A DNA stretch of 64,000 nucleotides from Nitrospira sp. Ga0074138 (GTDB taxonomy: Bacteria > Nitrospirota > Nitrospiria > Nitrospirales > Nitrospiraceae), in NCBI GenBank assembly GCA_001464735.1, contig LNDU01000031.1, positions 62,001-126,000 of the forward strand, in the 5' to 3' direction. Positions 9,022-17,440 of the stretch are shown here, piece by piece. A program made the translations under genes and the position numbers. The notes beneath the pieces are model-generated. The model was not told where the DNA came from. It saw only the letters and a list, made by a program, of their open reading frames with translations, and did not search any database. Positions within the stretch are counted from its first letter, which is position 1. The number at the start of each line of letters is the position of its first letter.

Positions 9022-10086
9022 ATGGACGCACGAATGAATCGGGTGGTGTGGCGTGGGATGGTTGCCGGCGTGTTGATGGGAATCGTGCCGGTCATGGTGG
9101 GCTGCGTGTCTCGGTCCGCGTATGAGGCTGAAGTCGAGAAGAACGAACATCTGCGGTATGTGAAAACGGAGCAGGATATTGAGCGGGATGGGTTGCATGC
9201 TGACGTCGGAGCGATGCGCCGAGCATACTCGGAACTCTCACTTCGAACGACGTTTTTGGAAGGCTTGGCTCAACAAACAGTCCAACAGTTGAAGGGGATT
9301 GATGCGAAGTTGTCGACCTTGGGCCAGGAGATCCGCCTACAACAAGGGGATCAAATACGAGTGACGTCCCAAGGGAATGAGACGATGCGTCTCTTGGAGT
9401 CCTTGACGGCGAGACAAGAAGAAACCCGGGTGGCACTCCAGGGTGTCGTTGGAAAAATCGACGTAATGAAAAAGGCCCTCACCTCACGACCTAGCGAGGT
9501 AGCGAGAGATGCGAATCCAATCAAGACGAAAGTTAAAGAAGAGAGTCAGGATGGTGCGGGGACACCATCACGAGGAGTTGTTCAACCCGTGTCTGAGCAA
9601 AAAGTGTCTCAGGGCCCATCGACTGTGGCTCCAGTCAACGCTCCGAGCGGCCAGGGTAATGACAAGAAGGATGTTGCCGGTATCAAAGGGGTAGGCGGCG
9701 AGAGTAAGCCTGCATCTGTGAGTGAAAGAGATCCAGCCATCTCAGCGCTCAGTCCTTCTACGGTATCGAAAGCGACAACTCCCGCGATCGCGGGAAAAGA
9801 GGCGACTGCGCCGGAAGCTGCTGTTAAGGCTGATCAGGATGCATCTCCAAAGCCAGCTGAGGCGAATGTTGTTTCCGCTAAGGAGGTGGAGAAAGTGGAG
9901 CCTTCGCCGCTGATTACATCATCTGGTGGCGAGAAACCTACTGGAACAGGGACGCCGGTTAAGAAGTCATGGGGCGATTGGGCTTCTGAAAAGTTGCAGT
10001 CTGCAAAGGCCAAACTGACTGGCTCTAAGCCTGTGCAAACTGCCGCAGGGACACCCGGGAGCCAGCCAGACCCCGAAAAGAAGTAG
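9022..10086 (+). CDS. Coiled-coil lipoprotein with a Pro/Ser/Lys-rich tail
   Basis: The 354-aa product starts at the ATG at 9022, seven bases after AAGGAG. The lipobox MVGC places Cys near residue 28. Residues 30-160 are strongly helical and likely form a coiled coil (repeated E/K/L/Q, with a TARQEE segment). Residues 165-354 are low-complexity, rich in Pro, Ser, Lys, Ala and Val. Such an architecture suits an outer-membrane-anchored protein reaching across the periplasm, as some T4SS accessory lipoproteins do. The exact family is unknown. Confidence 0.7.
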   Translation: MDARMNRVVWRGMVAGVLMGIVPVMVGCVSRSAYEAEVEKNEHLRYVKTEQDIERDGLHADVGAMRRAYSELSLRTTFLEGLAQQTVQQLKGIDAKLSTLGQEIRLQQGDQIRVTSQGNETMRLLESLTARQEETRVALQGVVGKIDVMKKALTSRPSEVARDANPIKTKVKEESQDGAGTPSRGVVQPVSEQKVSQGPSTVAPVNAPSGQGNDKKDVAGIKGVGGESKPASVSERDPAISALSPSTVSKATTPAIAGKEATAPEAAVKADQDASPKPAEANVVSAKEVEKVEPSPLITSSGGEKPTGTGTPVKKSWGDWASEKLQSAKAKLTGSKPVQTAAGTPGSQPDPEKK

Positions 10087-10125
10087 TCGGTCACGCCATG
10101 GAGAGATGTTGATTGGAGGGGTTCT

Positions 10126-12042
10126 ATGCGTCCTGGCCATTTCATTCACGTCGTAGTGGGATGTGTTGCGTGGGTGATATTAGGTGCACCGCTGCAGCAA
10201 GGATACGCGCAGTGCAGTGGCATCACGGATCCGCTCCAAAAGGCCCAGTGCGCGACCGCTAATATGCAAGGAACAGGTGCCCTGGACCGGAACACCATCA
10301 GTAATCAACAAGGGGCTGTGCCGCAATATGGCGGGACGAATGGATGTAGGGATGCGGCCTGTGCGGGGACGCCAGCTACTGGGTACTACTCAAATAATGG
10401 GGATGTCTCTAATCTCAATACTGCCACAGGTGCGGCCTATCCGTCAGATCCCAATGCGGCTCGGGTGCAGCAAATGGGTGTCGATGCAGGCGGGTGGAAT
10501 CTCACTACCAGTAGTCCGGTCACGACATCAAATACGGTAGCGAGCACCATTACACCGATCCCGAATTCGCAATCCTGTTCGGACGTCAACGTTTGTACGG
10601 CTTGGGCGCCAGCTCCACTGACGACACAGACGTGTTCGCGCCCGGGAAATGGTCGTCTGGCCTGTCAGGTTGAGGTGGTGAACACGGTCCGTGATGTGGT
10701 GAGCACCGGTGGTCCTGGAGCAGGGCAGGGATGGTGCGTGGATCATTACATGTATGTTCGGGTTCTGAATCCTTCCGCTGATAGCTACATAGTCCAGTGG
10801 CTTGGAACCGATCCAGGTGGTGGACAAGGGGTGAATTGTGGAGGGATTGGTTGGAGGACATTTGCGAGTTTTTCCTTCACGCCCCCGACCCTTGCCCCTG
10901 ATGAGCAGATCGTTCTCGTGAATTTCAGCGTGTCCGTGTCGATTGGTGGGCAATGTGGATCTACAAGTTTTTCGATGTCATCAGGTTCTCGTCAGGTGCT
11001 GACGTGTGGAGCGAGTGGTGCACAATCGGGATCGATCGTCGCAACGAGTTGGAGAAAGAGTTGGACGATCCGGAAGGATGCGATTGATGATCGATGCGCG
11101 GGAGTCCGTGGAGCTGGGTGGACCCTGATGTCTACAACCTGTCTGGATAATGCGCCTCGTCTAGTGACACTACCTGACGGCTCAACACAAACGTTTCAGC
11201 CTCCGACGGTTACTCCAGCGAATAGTTGTTGGTTGCGTGATGAACAATGGGGATTTACCAGCTCCACGCAAGATACGTGTGCCCCATTGCTTTCGTCAGG
11301 CTGTACTGATGTGTCGTCAACTTGTGCAGTTCCCGTCCCTGGTGGGTGCGACACCTACTCGGTCACTATGCAGTGCGGAGGTGGGACGATTTGTACTCAA
11401 CAAACAGTGGTACGGCAATGCACGTCATGCGGGTCGCCGGGTAGCTATGTTCCATTCTGCATGGATACGAGCTCCCCGCCCAATCAGAACTTTCAGATCT
11501 CCGCCACAATGATGGCAATGGCTCAGGAGGTCCAAAACGACTTTGACAAAGATACGCTTCAGATTTTTACCGGAAGACGCAAGAGTTGCACGTACTCGAC
11601 GTTGGGCACGGTCATTGTCGACTGTTGTGCGGATGATCCCAGTCAAATGTTTGGGACCTGTTCTGACATAGAGGTAGAGCTGGCTGGTGATAAGCGGGCA
11701 AAGCAAGCGATTTTTGTAGGGACCATGTGCACGGAGTGGTGGAGCATAGGGTTTGCTCAAATCTGTGCCAAAAAAGAAGATGTGTACTGCACGTTTAACT
11801 CCCAATTGGCACGCATCATTCAACAGCAAGGACGTCCTCAGTTGGGGCAAACTTTCGGGACACCTGAAGTGCCGGACTGCGATGGGTTTACCATCACGGA
11901 ATTTGCATCGCTGAATTTTCAGGCGATGGACTTCAGTGAATACTTTTCCCAGATAAGTTCGAATTTTGATTCATCTGCTGCCGCAACCAACTTGCGACAG
12001 AAAGCGTGTGCTCTTGATCCCAGCGCACCGAACTGTCCGTAG
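10126..12042 (+). CDS. traN: TraN-like outer-membrane mating pair stabilization protein
   Basis: The 638-aa product has an N-terminal signal peptide (cleavage after YAQ near residue 29) and more than 30 Cys, the hallmark of TraN. The C-terminal 130 residues carry the conserved TraN pattern: a Cys-rich pair, FAQICAKKEDVYCTFNS, LARIIQQQGRPQLG, and a C-x-GFT segment. TraN is an outer-membrane adhesin that stabilises donor-recipient contact; its disulfides need periplasmic oxidation. Length is close to F TraN (about 600 aa). The ATG follows GGAGG. Together with TraG and TraH it identifies an F-type apparatus. Confidence 0.88.
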   Translation: MRPGHFIHVVVGCVAWVILGAPLQQGYAQCSGITDPLQKAQCATANMQGTGALDRNTISNQQGAVPQYGGTNGCRDAACAGTPATGYYSNNGDVSNLNTATGAAYPSDPNAARVQQMGVDAGGWNLTTSSPVTTSNTVASTITPIPNSQSCSDVNVCTAWAPAPLTTQTCSRPGNGRLACQVEVVNTVRDVVSTGGPGAGQGWCVDHYMYVRVLNPSADSYIVQWLGTDPGGGQGVNCGGIGWRTFASFSFTPPTLAPDEQIVLVNFSVSVSIGGQCGSTSFSMSSGSRQVLTCGASGAQSGSIVATSWRKSWTIRKDAIDDRCAGVRGAGWTLMSTTCLDNAPRLVTLPDGSTQTFQPPTVTPANSCWLRDEQWGFTSSTQDTCAPLLSSGCTDVSSTCAVPVPGGCDTYSVTMQCGGGTICTQQTVVRQCTSCGSPGSYVPFCMDTSSPPNQNFQISATMMAMAQEVQNDFDKDTLQIFTGRRKSCTYSTLGTVIVDCCADDPSQMFGTCSDIEVELAGDKRAKQAIFVGTMCTEWWSIGFAQICAKKEDVYCTFNSQLARIIQQQGRPQLGQTFGTPEVPDCDGFTITEFASLNFQAMDFSEYFSQISSNFDSSAAATNLRQKACALDPSAPNCP

Positions 12043-12070
12043 CGGGTTACACGCGGAAGGAGGGAGCAGG

Positions 12071-12556
12071 ATGTCAGGACAAGAGCGCCCGTATCTTCAG
12101 CTAGCCACGGTTTCGGGTGGAGGCATCTATTTAGTTAACAAGAAACTGTGCGTGTGTGAGCCGCTTGGGATGGTGTTCTCTCATCGAACGCAAGGAATAG
12201 CTTGGTATCGTGATCTGTTCGCGCGAATTCGTGATTTCTTTGGCGGTGCGGTCAAAAGTTATGACAAGCCAGTATACAGGGATTTGATTATTCCCTGTTT
12301 GAGAGATTTGAGCGATCAAGCATATGAACTATATGGCACACCAGATGTAGTTATTGCCGTGTCCTATGATGTGAACAGTATTGGTGGTAAAGGGATGTCG
12401 ATGATGTCGGCTTTTGCCCAAGGGACTGCTGCGCGATGGGTTGAGTTGCCTTCACTCCCTACACATACAGAACAACCGGCTGGTGAGTTGTCTACACTTA
12501 CCACACACAGACAACAACCGGTTCCGGTTCAGTCTGTGGATCAGCTGGTGATGTAA
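12071..12556 (+). CDS. YbjQ-like (UPF0145) domain protein
   Basis: The 161-aa product starts after AAGGAGGGAGCAGG. Residues 35-125 match the YbjQ/UPF0145 pattern: a G-x-V-F segment, FARIRDFFGGAVKSYDK, helices, DVVIAVSYDVNSIGGKGMSMMSAFAQGTA. YbjQ proteins form small barrel oligomers of unknown role, sometimes labelled heavy-metal-binding by homology only. The C-terminal 30 residues are a Thr/Pro/Gln-rich tail. Its stop overlaps the next start (TAATG), so it is coupled to the transglycosylase gene. Confidence 0.65.
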   Translation: MSGQERPYLQLATVSGGGIYLVNKKLCVCEPLGMVFSHRTQGIAWYRDLFARIRDFFGGAVKSYDKPVYRDLIIPCLRDLSDQAYELYGTPDVVIAVSYDVNSIGGKGMSMMSAFAQGTAARWVELPSLPTHTEQPAGELSTLTTHRQQPVPVQSVDQLVM

Positions 12557-13128
12557 TGATGGGAGTGGTGTTTTCTGTCTTGCCGGCGATGGTGGCGGCT
12601 GCCGTTTTGTTTACGGGCGGAACGGCATGGAGTGGGGATACATCGTCGCTACAGGATGATCGAGAACGGATCTCGTCCCGGGCGAAGGTGTTTGAGCCCT
12701 GCGTAAACGCGGCGGCCAGTACCTATATTCTTCCACCAGTCCTATTAAAAGCCATTATCTCCGTTGAAAACGGTGAGTGGAATCCACTTGCGATCTCGAT
12801 CAATAACCACGGGAAAAGCGTTCCGCAGACTGTTCGATCGGATCAAGAAGCACGGATCTTGGTGACACGATTGTGGCTGCAGAATGTGAACTTCGATGTT
12901 GGCTTGGGGCAAATTAACACCATAAATATGGAACGTTACCGCATTCATCCGGTAGCGTTGTTAGATCCCTGCGTCAATCTTTCCTATTCCGCGAGGATTC
13001 TCCGGGAATCGATCGACCGGCATGGGTATAGCTGGTTGGCGATCGAACGGTACAACGGGATTAATCCATCCTATCCATGGAAGGTGAAGGAGAGCCTTGA
13101 TCGGTTTATGCGGGAGGGAGGCCACTGA
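12556..13128 (+). CDS. VirB1-type lytic transglycosylase
   Basis: The 190-aa product has a signal peptide (about residues 1-27) and an SLT fold. The catalytic Glu is in SVENGEWNP near residue 73. Next come FDVGLGQIN and, near residue 160, the ERYNG motif that replaces AYNAG. Cys pairs around residues 50 and 137 are typical of the IagB/VirB1 branch. The enzyme locally opens peptidoglycan so that the transfer channel can pass. It is coupled to both neighbours by one- to two-base overlaps. A second, membrane-anchored transglycosylase lies at 24.8-25.8 kb. Confidence 0.88.
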   Translation: MMGVVFSVLPAMVAAAVLFTGGTAWSGDTSSLQDDRERISSRAKVFEPCVNAAASTYILPPVLLKAIISVENGEWNPLAISINNHGKSVPQTVRSDQEARILVTRLWLQNVNFDVGLGQINTINMERYRIHPVALLDPCVNLSYSARILRESIDRHGYSWLAIERYNGINPSYPWKVKESLDRFMREGGH

Positions 13129-13538
13129 TGCTGCATTGGTATGTGGCCGAAGTCGCGCTCCCATCGGCCCGTCGTCTTGAACGGCAGTTGCTTCGGCTGG
13201 GGGCCACCGACATACAAGTCCCAGTGCCTGGGTATGTCCTATGGCAAGGAGATGCGACATGGGAAGGCCAGCTTCGGACCATCAATGGGGTACGGTTGGT
13301 CTCGATCGTCGGACAAGAGGAGGTCCAGCAGATGGACAGTGGGAAGTCGAGGCAAGCGGAGGTTGGGGTTGGGGCTACTGTGTCAGTCCCATGCGGATCC
13401 ATGCGTGTGGTTGGGCGAGTGGATGCCATGAAGGACGGGAAGGCCACGATTGTTGCAGCGTTGTTTGGCCGCCCAATCAAAGTGACGGTCCCGCAAACTC
13501 AAGTGACGGTCGTGGAGTTGCCTGAGGTGTGGCAGTGA
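13128..13538 (+). CDS. NusG-like transcription elongation factor (short NGN plus KOW)
   Basis: The 136-aa product begins LHWYVAEV and contains PGYVLWQG, then a tryptophan and LRTINGV, matching the NGN domain of NusG (WYVVQ, PGYVLVxM, VRxxPGV). Residues 82-130 match the KOW domain: VGATVSVPCGSMRVVGRV, then AALFGRPIKVTVPQTQV (compare FGRxTPVELxxxQV). NusG has about 180 aa; here the NGN is shortened by roughly 40. NusG paralogues such as RfaH and the plasmid-borne ActX group suppress pausing and termination in long operons. It overlaps the upstream and downstream genes. Together with the NusA-like gene it suggests element-specific control of the transfer operon. Confidence 0.83.
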   Translation: MLHWYVAEVALPSARRLERQLLRLGATDIQVPVPGYVLWQGDATWEGQLRTINGVRLVSIVGQEEVQQMDSGKSRQAEVGVGATVSVPCGSMRVVGRVDAMKDGKATIVAALFGRPIKVTVPQTQVTVVELPEVWQ

Positions 13539-14914
13539 GTAGATGGATCAGCAAGTGTGTCGACTGGTGTCGTCAGTTGGCGGTTGTACGGATGCCCGTC
13601 AAGGTGGCCACCTCCATGAAACGGATGCCGTTGGTACAACCAGCCCCGCTTGAGATTGAGTTAGAGGACTTGGCGCCTGTGTGGTTACGACATAATCAAG
13701 ATTTTCGGCCGATGAATGGCGGAGGGTTGAGGCCGATGGGTACTCCTGTGATGAGTATGGAAGAGGCATTAGCACCGGAGCCCGTAGCAGCGCCTGTGAT
13801 CCCAATGCAAGCATCTCTCGATGGTGAGACGTTGCCAGCGGTTCAACCATCAGCCTCGACAACGCCTGCAGGATTCGTCCAACCTAGCGTCGTGGCGACG
13901 AAGCGGGCGTTGTCATCGTCCTTTGTCCGTGATTTTGTGATGCCGTATCAGGGAATTTTAGAAACGCAGAAGGTGTTAGGGCCAATCTTGACGATGATTG
14001 ATGTCTTGGAAGAGTACGGTCAATGTCCCTCGGTAGTGCTGGAGGCGAAAACCCAAGATGAAGAGGCGGGGGATTTGTATTCCATTCGTGACACATTGGC
14101 CCAAGTGACGTTGCGTGACCATACACACCGTGTCACCAAGCACGGAGTCGCGGCGCTATTGGCAGCGTACAAAGATCCTGAGCCATTGATTCCTAAAATG
14201 TTGATGGCCTGCTTGGGGCATGACCTCGGCAAGATTCCAGCGTTCCGGTCTTCGGGGATTTATACCATGCGGGATCATCCAGGGATCAGCGTGATGAAGA
14301 TCCGGGAGTATTGCGCCAAGTTGGATCTCTTTTGGCTGGATGAAGTGTGCGAGGCGGTCCAAGGTCATCATCGACATATGAAAGATACCTTTGCCTCACT
14401 CTTAAAAGAAGCTGACGGCCGCGCGCGGGAGGAAGAAGTGGCGGTCGTGACACAAACCATGGAAGTGAAGACCTGGGACTCATGGTTCAGTGTCCCAGAC
14501 TTTTTGTCCATGATCGAGCCGATGATCAACATGGGAGTGGGGGAGCATGCCAAGAAAGGTGAATGGGTCGCGGTGTCCATCAAAGGCGTGGTGTATTGTC
14601 AGACTAAGGCCCTCTATGGGGTGGTGAAGGAATTGGCTCGAGCGAAAAAGATTGTGGATATCCGCCTGTTGCGATTGTCCGATCGCGATCAAGTGTTGTG
14701 TCGACTGGCTGAGTCGTTGGGACACGCTGGTGTGCTGACTGAATCCATTGGGGAAGGATTCTCCGGCCGTCGGTATAAGCTCCGGTTGACGACGAAGAAA
14801 GAGTTTCCGATCTATGCGGTGCCTATCCTCGAGGCGGCATTTAAGGTGACCCCTTCGGTGCTGGAGCAGCGTAAGGAAGGGTTTTTCAAGTTGGTTGATG
14901 ATGTTCTGCGGTAA
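13535..14914 (+). CDS. HD-domain protein, possible MobH-type relaxase-like factor
   Basis: The 459-aa product starts at GTG 13535, overlapping the NusG-like stop as GTGA, with GAGG seven bases upstream. Residues 1-125 are Pro-rich linker. Residues 185-310 form an HD fold: HTHRVTKHG, then LGHDLGK (metal-binding His-Asp), DHPGISV, and GHHRH. HD domains cleave phosphate esters. MobH relaxases of conjugative elements combine an HD region with a C-terminal winged helix, and residues 370-430 here could be such a domain. No other relaxase is visible in the window, so this is a candidate. A signalling phosphohydrolase is the alternative. Confidence 0.6.
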   Translation: MSRWISKCVDWCRQLAVVRMPVKVATSMKRMPLVQPAPLEIELEDLAPVWLRHNQDFRPMNGGGLRPMGTPVMSMEEALAPEPVAAPVIPMQASLDGETLPAVQPSASTTPAGFVQPSVVATKRALSSSFVRDFVMPYQGILETQKVLGPILTMIDVLEEYGQCPSVVLEAKTQDEEAGDLYSIRDTLAQVTLRDHTHRVTKHGVAALLAAYKDPEPLIPKMLMACLGHDLGKIPAFRSSGIYTMRDHPGISVMKIREYCAKLDLFWLDEVCEAVQGHHRHMKDTFASLLKEADGRAREEEVAVVTQTMEVKTWDSWFSVPDFLSMIEPMINMGVGEHAKKGEWVAVSIKGVVYCQTKALYGVVKELARAKKIVDIRLLRLSDRDQVLCRLAESLGHAGVLTESIGEGFSGRRYKLRLTTKKEFPIYAVPILEAAFKVTPSVLEQRKEGFFKLVDDVLR

Positions 14915-14936
14915 GTCTTGAGCATAGGGGCGTGAT

Positions 14937-15224
14937 ATGTCGGCTCTACATCTGCTGAGTCCCATCTTTGCGAGTCTGTTTGATTACCTGGACCCGCTCC
15001 ATTACATGGACGAGGCAACCTATCGATCGATGTGGATGAACTTCTTCAATCTCATGTTCCACGGCACGTTAGCACGCATCGGGGCGGCGATCTGTCTGTT
15101 TTATGCGTTTTGGTATGGGACCTATAAACAGAAATTTGGGCTCGCGGTGTTGTTTATTGTTTTTACGACCTGCTTTGCGTATTTCGGGTCTGTGGCACGG
15201 GCCTTTGGATTGTTGGGAGGTTAG
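14937..15224 (+). CDS. Small inner-membrane protein
   Basis: The 95-aa product has two hydrophobic segments, about residues 42-62 and 70-92, separated by a short basic turn (YKQKFG). The N-terminal 35 residues are amphipathic. Size and topology fit small T4SS inner-membrane subunits such as TraL/VirB3-like proteins, but no signature identifies one. It lies 2 nt before the next membrane-protein gene. Confidence 0.65.
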   Translation: MSALHLLSPIFASLFDYLDPLHYMDEATYRSMWMNFFNLMFHGTLARIGAAICLFYAFWYGTYKQKFGLAVLFIVFTTCFAYFGSVARAFGLLGG

Positions 15225-15226
15225 GT

Positions 15227-15982
15227 ATGGAAGGCGGAGGAGGGGGAATTGTTGGGAAGGGGAATCCAGGTCCCTTATTCCCTAGCAACACGCCACGAGC
15301 GAAACCGAAGAGTTTGCTTGAAGCGATTTCCGATATTGAGAAGCTGTCGGCCGTTGAGCGGACGGGGATGCCCATCCCTACACATTTCTTATTGCTTAAC
15401 GAAAAGTTTGCATACTTTGACGTCGGGTTGAAGGCAGCATGGGCTGATATGCTGCTGAACCTCATCTTTACACCGATTAGCGTGGGGGTCTTCGACCGCG
15501 TGGTCCCCATCTTCGGGACCTACAATCCGACGGTCGTCGACCAACTGTTCTCGCTGTTGATTGGGTTGAGTTACACCTTGGGTGTCAACATCTTACTCGC
15601 GTTCAATCTTGGAGGATGTTACTTCGGGAAGGTCTGCCGCAATGCGATCTGGCAGCTCTATGGCGGGTTTGTCGTGGGGAGTTTCTTAAAGATGCTCCTA
15701 ATCTTTTTTATCTTTCACTTTCTCTACTGGCGTATCACCCCGGAACTGATCTCGCAATTATTGACGTCGTTATATCTTGTCGTGCACGGCATGTTTACTG
15801 CGGAGCAGTGGGACAAAGCCTTTTACTGGTTTGTGGATATGCGGAATCTCTTGTTTAAGTCCGGGATCTTTATCGTTGTCAGTACAGTGATTTGTCTTGC
15901 ACTGCCATTCGCGTCGTTTCTGTTGGGCTCGCGTCGGGCGAATTATGAGGACGAGGTAAGGCGCAAGTACGATGCGATCTGA
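15227..15982 (+). CDS. Multi-pass inner-membrane protein of the transfer region
   Basis: The 251-aa product has a Gly/Pro-rich cytoplasmic N-terminus (about 50 residues) and then at least four hydrophobic segments (around residues 105-130, 140-160, 165-185 and 215-235). It ends in a charged tail. The ATG follows GGAGGTTAGGT. It overlaps the next gene by 11 nt. No family is recognised; context suggests a transfer-channel or entry-exclusion component. Confidence 0.65.
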   Translation: MEGGGGGIVGKGNPGPLFPSNTPRAKPKSLLEAISDIEKLSAVERTGMPIPTHFLLLNEKFAYFDVGLKAAWADMLLNLIFTPISVGVFDRVVPIFGTYNPTVVDQLFSLLIGLSYTLGVNILLAFNLGGCYFGKVCRNAIWQLYGGFVVGSFLKMLLIFFIFHFLYWRITPELISQLLTSLYLVVHGMFTAEQWDKAFYWFVDMRNLLFKSGIFIVVSTVICLALPFASFLLGSRRANYEDEVRRKYDAI

Positions 15983-16631
15983 ACCTCACCAGCGGCGTCG
16001 AACAGAGCCAGTGGAGAACGCTGATCTCAGGAAGAAAACCGCCCGGATAATATTCGTTGTGATCGTGGTACTTGGCTCCTGGTTGGCTGGGTTGTCCCTC
16101 GGTTCAACTGATTATACTGGTGCAAAATTCGATTCCGAGGACGTTGAGAATGTTGCGCCTCAGGAGCAAATCCCAAACGGGTGGTTGTTTGATTTCGGAA
16201 CGGCTGAGTCGCCAGTAGCGAAGGGGTATACGCGAGTAACACCAATGACGCGGTATTCCGCTGAGTTGGGCTATGGCTGGATGTCAGGGAACACGGTCAC
16301 AGCAGAAGACCATCCGGGACCTGGAACGAATGTACTAAATGAGGATTTTAATGGGACTCAGGATGCCACGTTTGTGGTCGATCTTCCTAACGGGCACTAT
16401 ACGGTGTATTTCACCTCAGGGGATAAAGCGGCGGCGCATGTAAAACAGAAGTTCTATCTCGAGAATGTGTTGCATCTCATTGTCACAACACAGAAGGGCA
16501 AATTCATTTCCCCGAACTATCGGGTGCGGGTGACTGATGGTCGGCTGCATCTGCGAGTGACCGGTATCACAGACGCAGTCATTAATAGCCTGGAAATTCA
16601 ATCGGTCGGTGATACCCATGACATCCGATAA
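15972..16631 (+). CDS. Membrane-anchored protein with a carbohydrate-binding-like beta domain
   Basis: The 219-aa product has a short basic cytoplasmic end and one membrane segment at residues 25-45. Its periplasmic domain reads FDFGTAESPVAKGYTRVTP, then DATFVVDLPNGHYTVYFTSGD and LRVTGITDAVINSLEI. This succession resembles the galactose-binding-like N-domain found with rhamnogalacturonan esterases and malectin-type proteins (FDFG...G, W..., DLPNG.Y.V...GD, INSLEI). It may bind surface sugars or peptidoglycan during mating. The family assignment is by pattern only. Confidence 0.6.
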   Translation: MRSEPHQRRRTEPVENADLRKKTARIIFVVIVVLGSWLAGLSLGSTDYTGAKFDSEDVENVAPQEQIPNGWLFDFGTAESPVAKGYTRVTPMTRYSAELGYGWMSGNTVTAEDHPGPGTNVLNEDFNGTQDATFVVDLPNGHYTVYFTSGDKAAAHVKQKFYLENVLHLIVTTQKGKFISPNYRVRVTDGRLHLRVTGITDAVINSLEIQSVGDTHDIR

Positions 16632-17136
16632 CCACACCAGCTCATGTCTCCCAGTCCTTCAGCCTCGCGGTCTAGCTGTCATCTTGCTCCTCATGGTTGG
16701 ATTCGTGGGCCTGCTGGGTGCGACGGTGGGTGCATCCCCATCGGTAGAGAATCTGGCCACAATTCGGTACCAATGTTCACCGTGGGATGGACTGGCGTTG
16801 ATGATCCAAGTGAAAGGTCCATCCGCTACTGTTCCTCCCCTTCAACGAGTGGAGCTCGTGCTCTGGGGGCGTGGACTGCGTGCCGCCCAAGTGGGTCAGA
16901 AGTCAATTGTGGTGGATGGTCATATGACTGAAGATGGAATGGGAACTCTCTCGCTATGCCGTGTTGAGAGAACGTGTACGGTAGTAGTCCCGAGCCGAGT
17001 CGATTTCGACCAGGCTGATCTTCAGGAGGGCGGGATCGTTCAAGGAACGATTGTGTATCGACCTAAGCCGACTGAGTCTGAGCAGGTGGTCCCATTTGTG
17101 GGGATCCGTTCATCATCGACATTTATCTGCGGGTAA
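16618..17136 (+). CDS. Exported beta-rich protein
   Basis: The 172-aa product overlaps the previous gene by 14 nt. An N-terminal hydrophobic stretch (residues 18-40, LAVILLLMVGFVGLLG) is followed by ASPS, a probable signal peptide. The mature part has four Cys and alternating hydrophobic residues typical of a beta-sandwich. It is the last gene of the transfer run. The function is unknown. Confidence 0.6.
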   Translation: MTSDNHTSSCLPVLQPRGLAVILLLMVGFVGLLGATVGASPSVENLATIRYQCSPWDGLALMIQVKGPSATVPPLQRVELVLWGRGLRAAQVGQKSIVVDGHMTEDGMGTLSLCRVERTCTVVVPSRVDFDQADLQEGGIVQGTIVYRPKPTESEQVVPFVGIRSSSTFICG

Positions 17137-17440
17137 GATTTCTCTTCATTTCAGATACCTTCTCGCACAATCCTTCATACGATCCTATCTCTTTGCACAT
17201 GGGCTGTCGTTACCAATGGAATGGCTGAACGGAGGCTGTAAGGAGGAGGAAGTACGACCCTGTCGAAGGTCTCTCTCTGACTATGGCGGGGTGGCCACTT
17301 GACGACATACTGACATTTCGATACATGCTGGCATTGCGGGCTACTGACCAGGAGGATGGAGTCGTGCCTCGCACATGATGAGCAGATCTGATGGATCGTG
17401 ATTCCGCTGAAATTGGTTCCCCCTCAGCTCTTGGCAAGAG
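17137..17440. other. Intergenic region before the response-regulator gene
   Basis: This 304-base gap separates the transfer run from the LuxR-type gene. A weak promoter-like pair, TTGACG at 17299 and TACATG at 17322 with a 17-base spacer, points to the regulator. A small frame starting at the ATG at 17219 contains a purine-rich AAGGAGGAGGAAG, but it is too short and poorly supported to call. No strong hairpin is seen. Confidence 0.3.

Noticed and set aside
17051..17302. A + strand frame after the last transfer gene
   Set aside because: It overlaps the preceding gene for about a third of its length and has no supporting start or composition.
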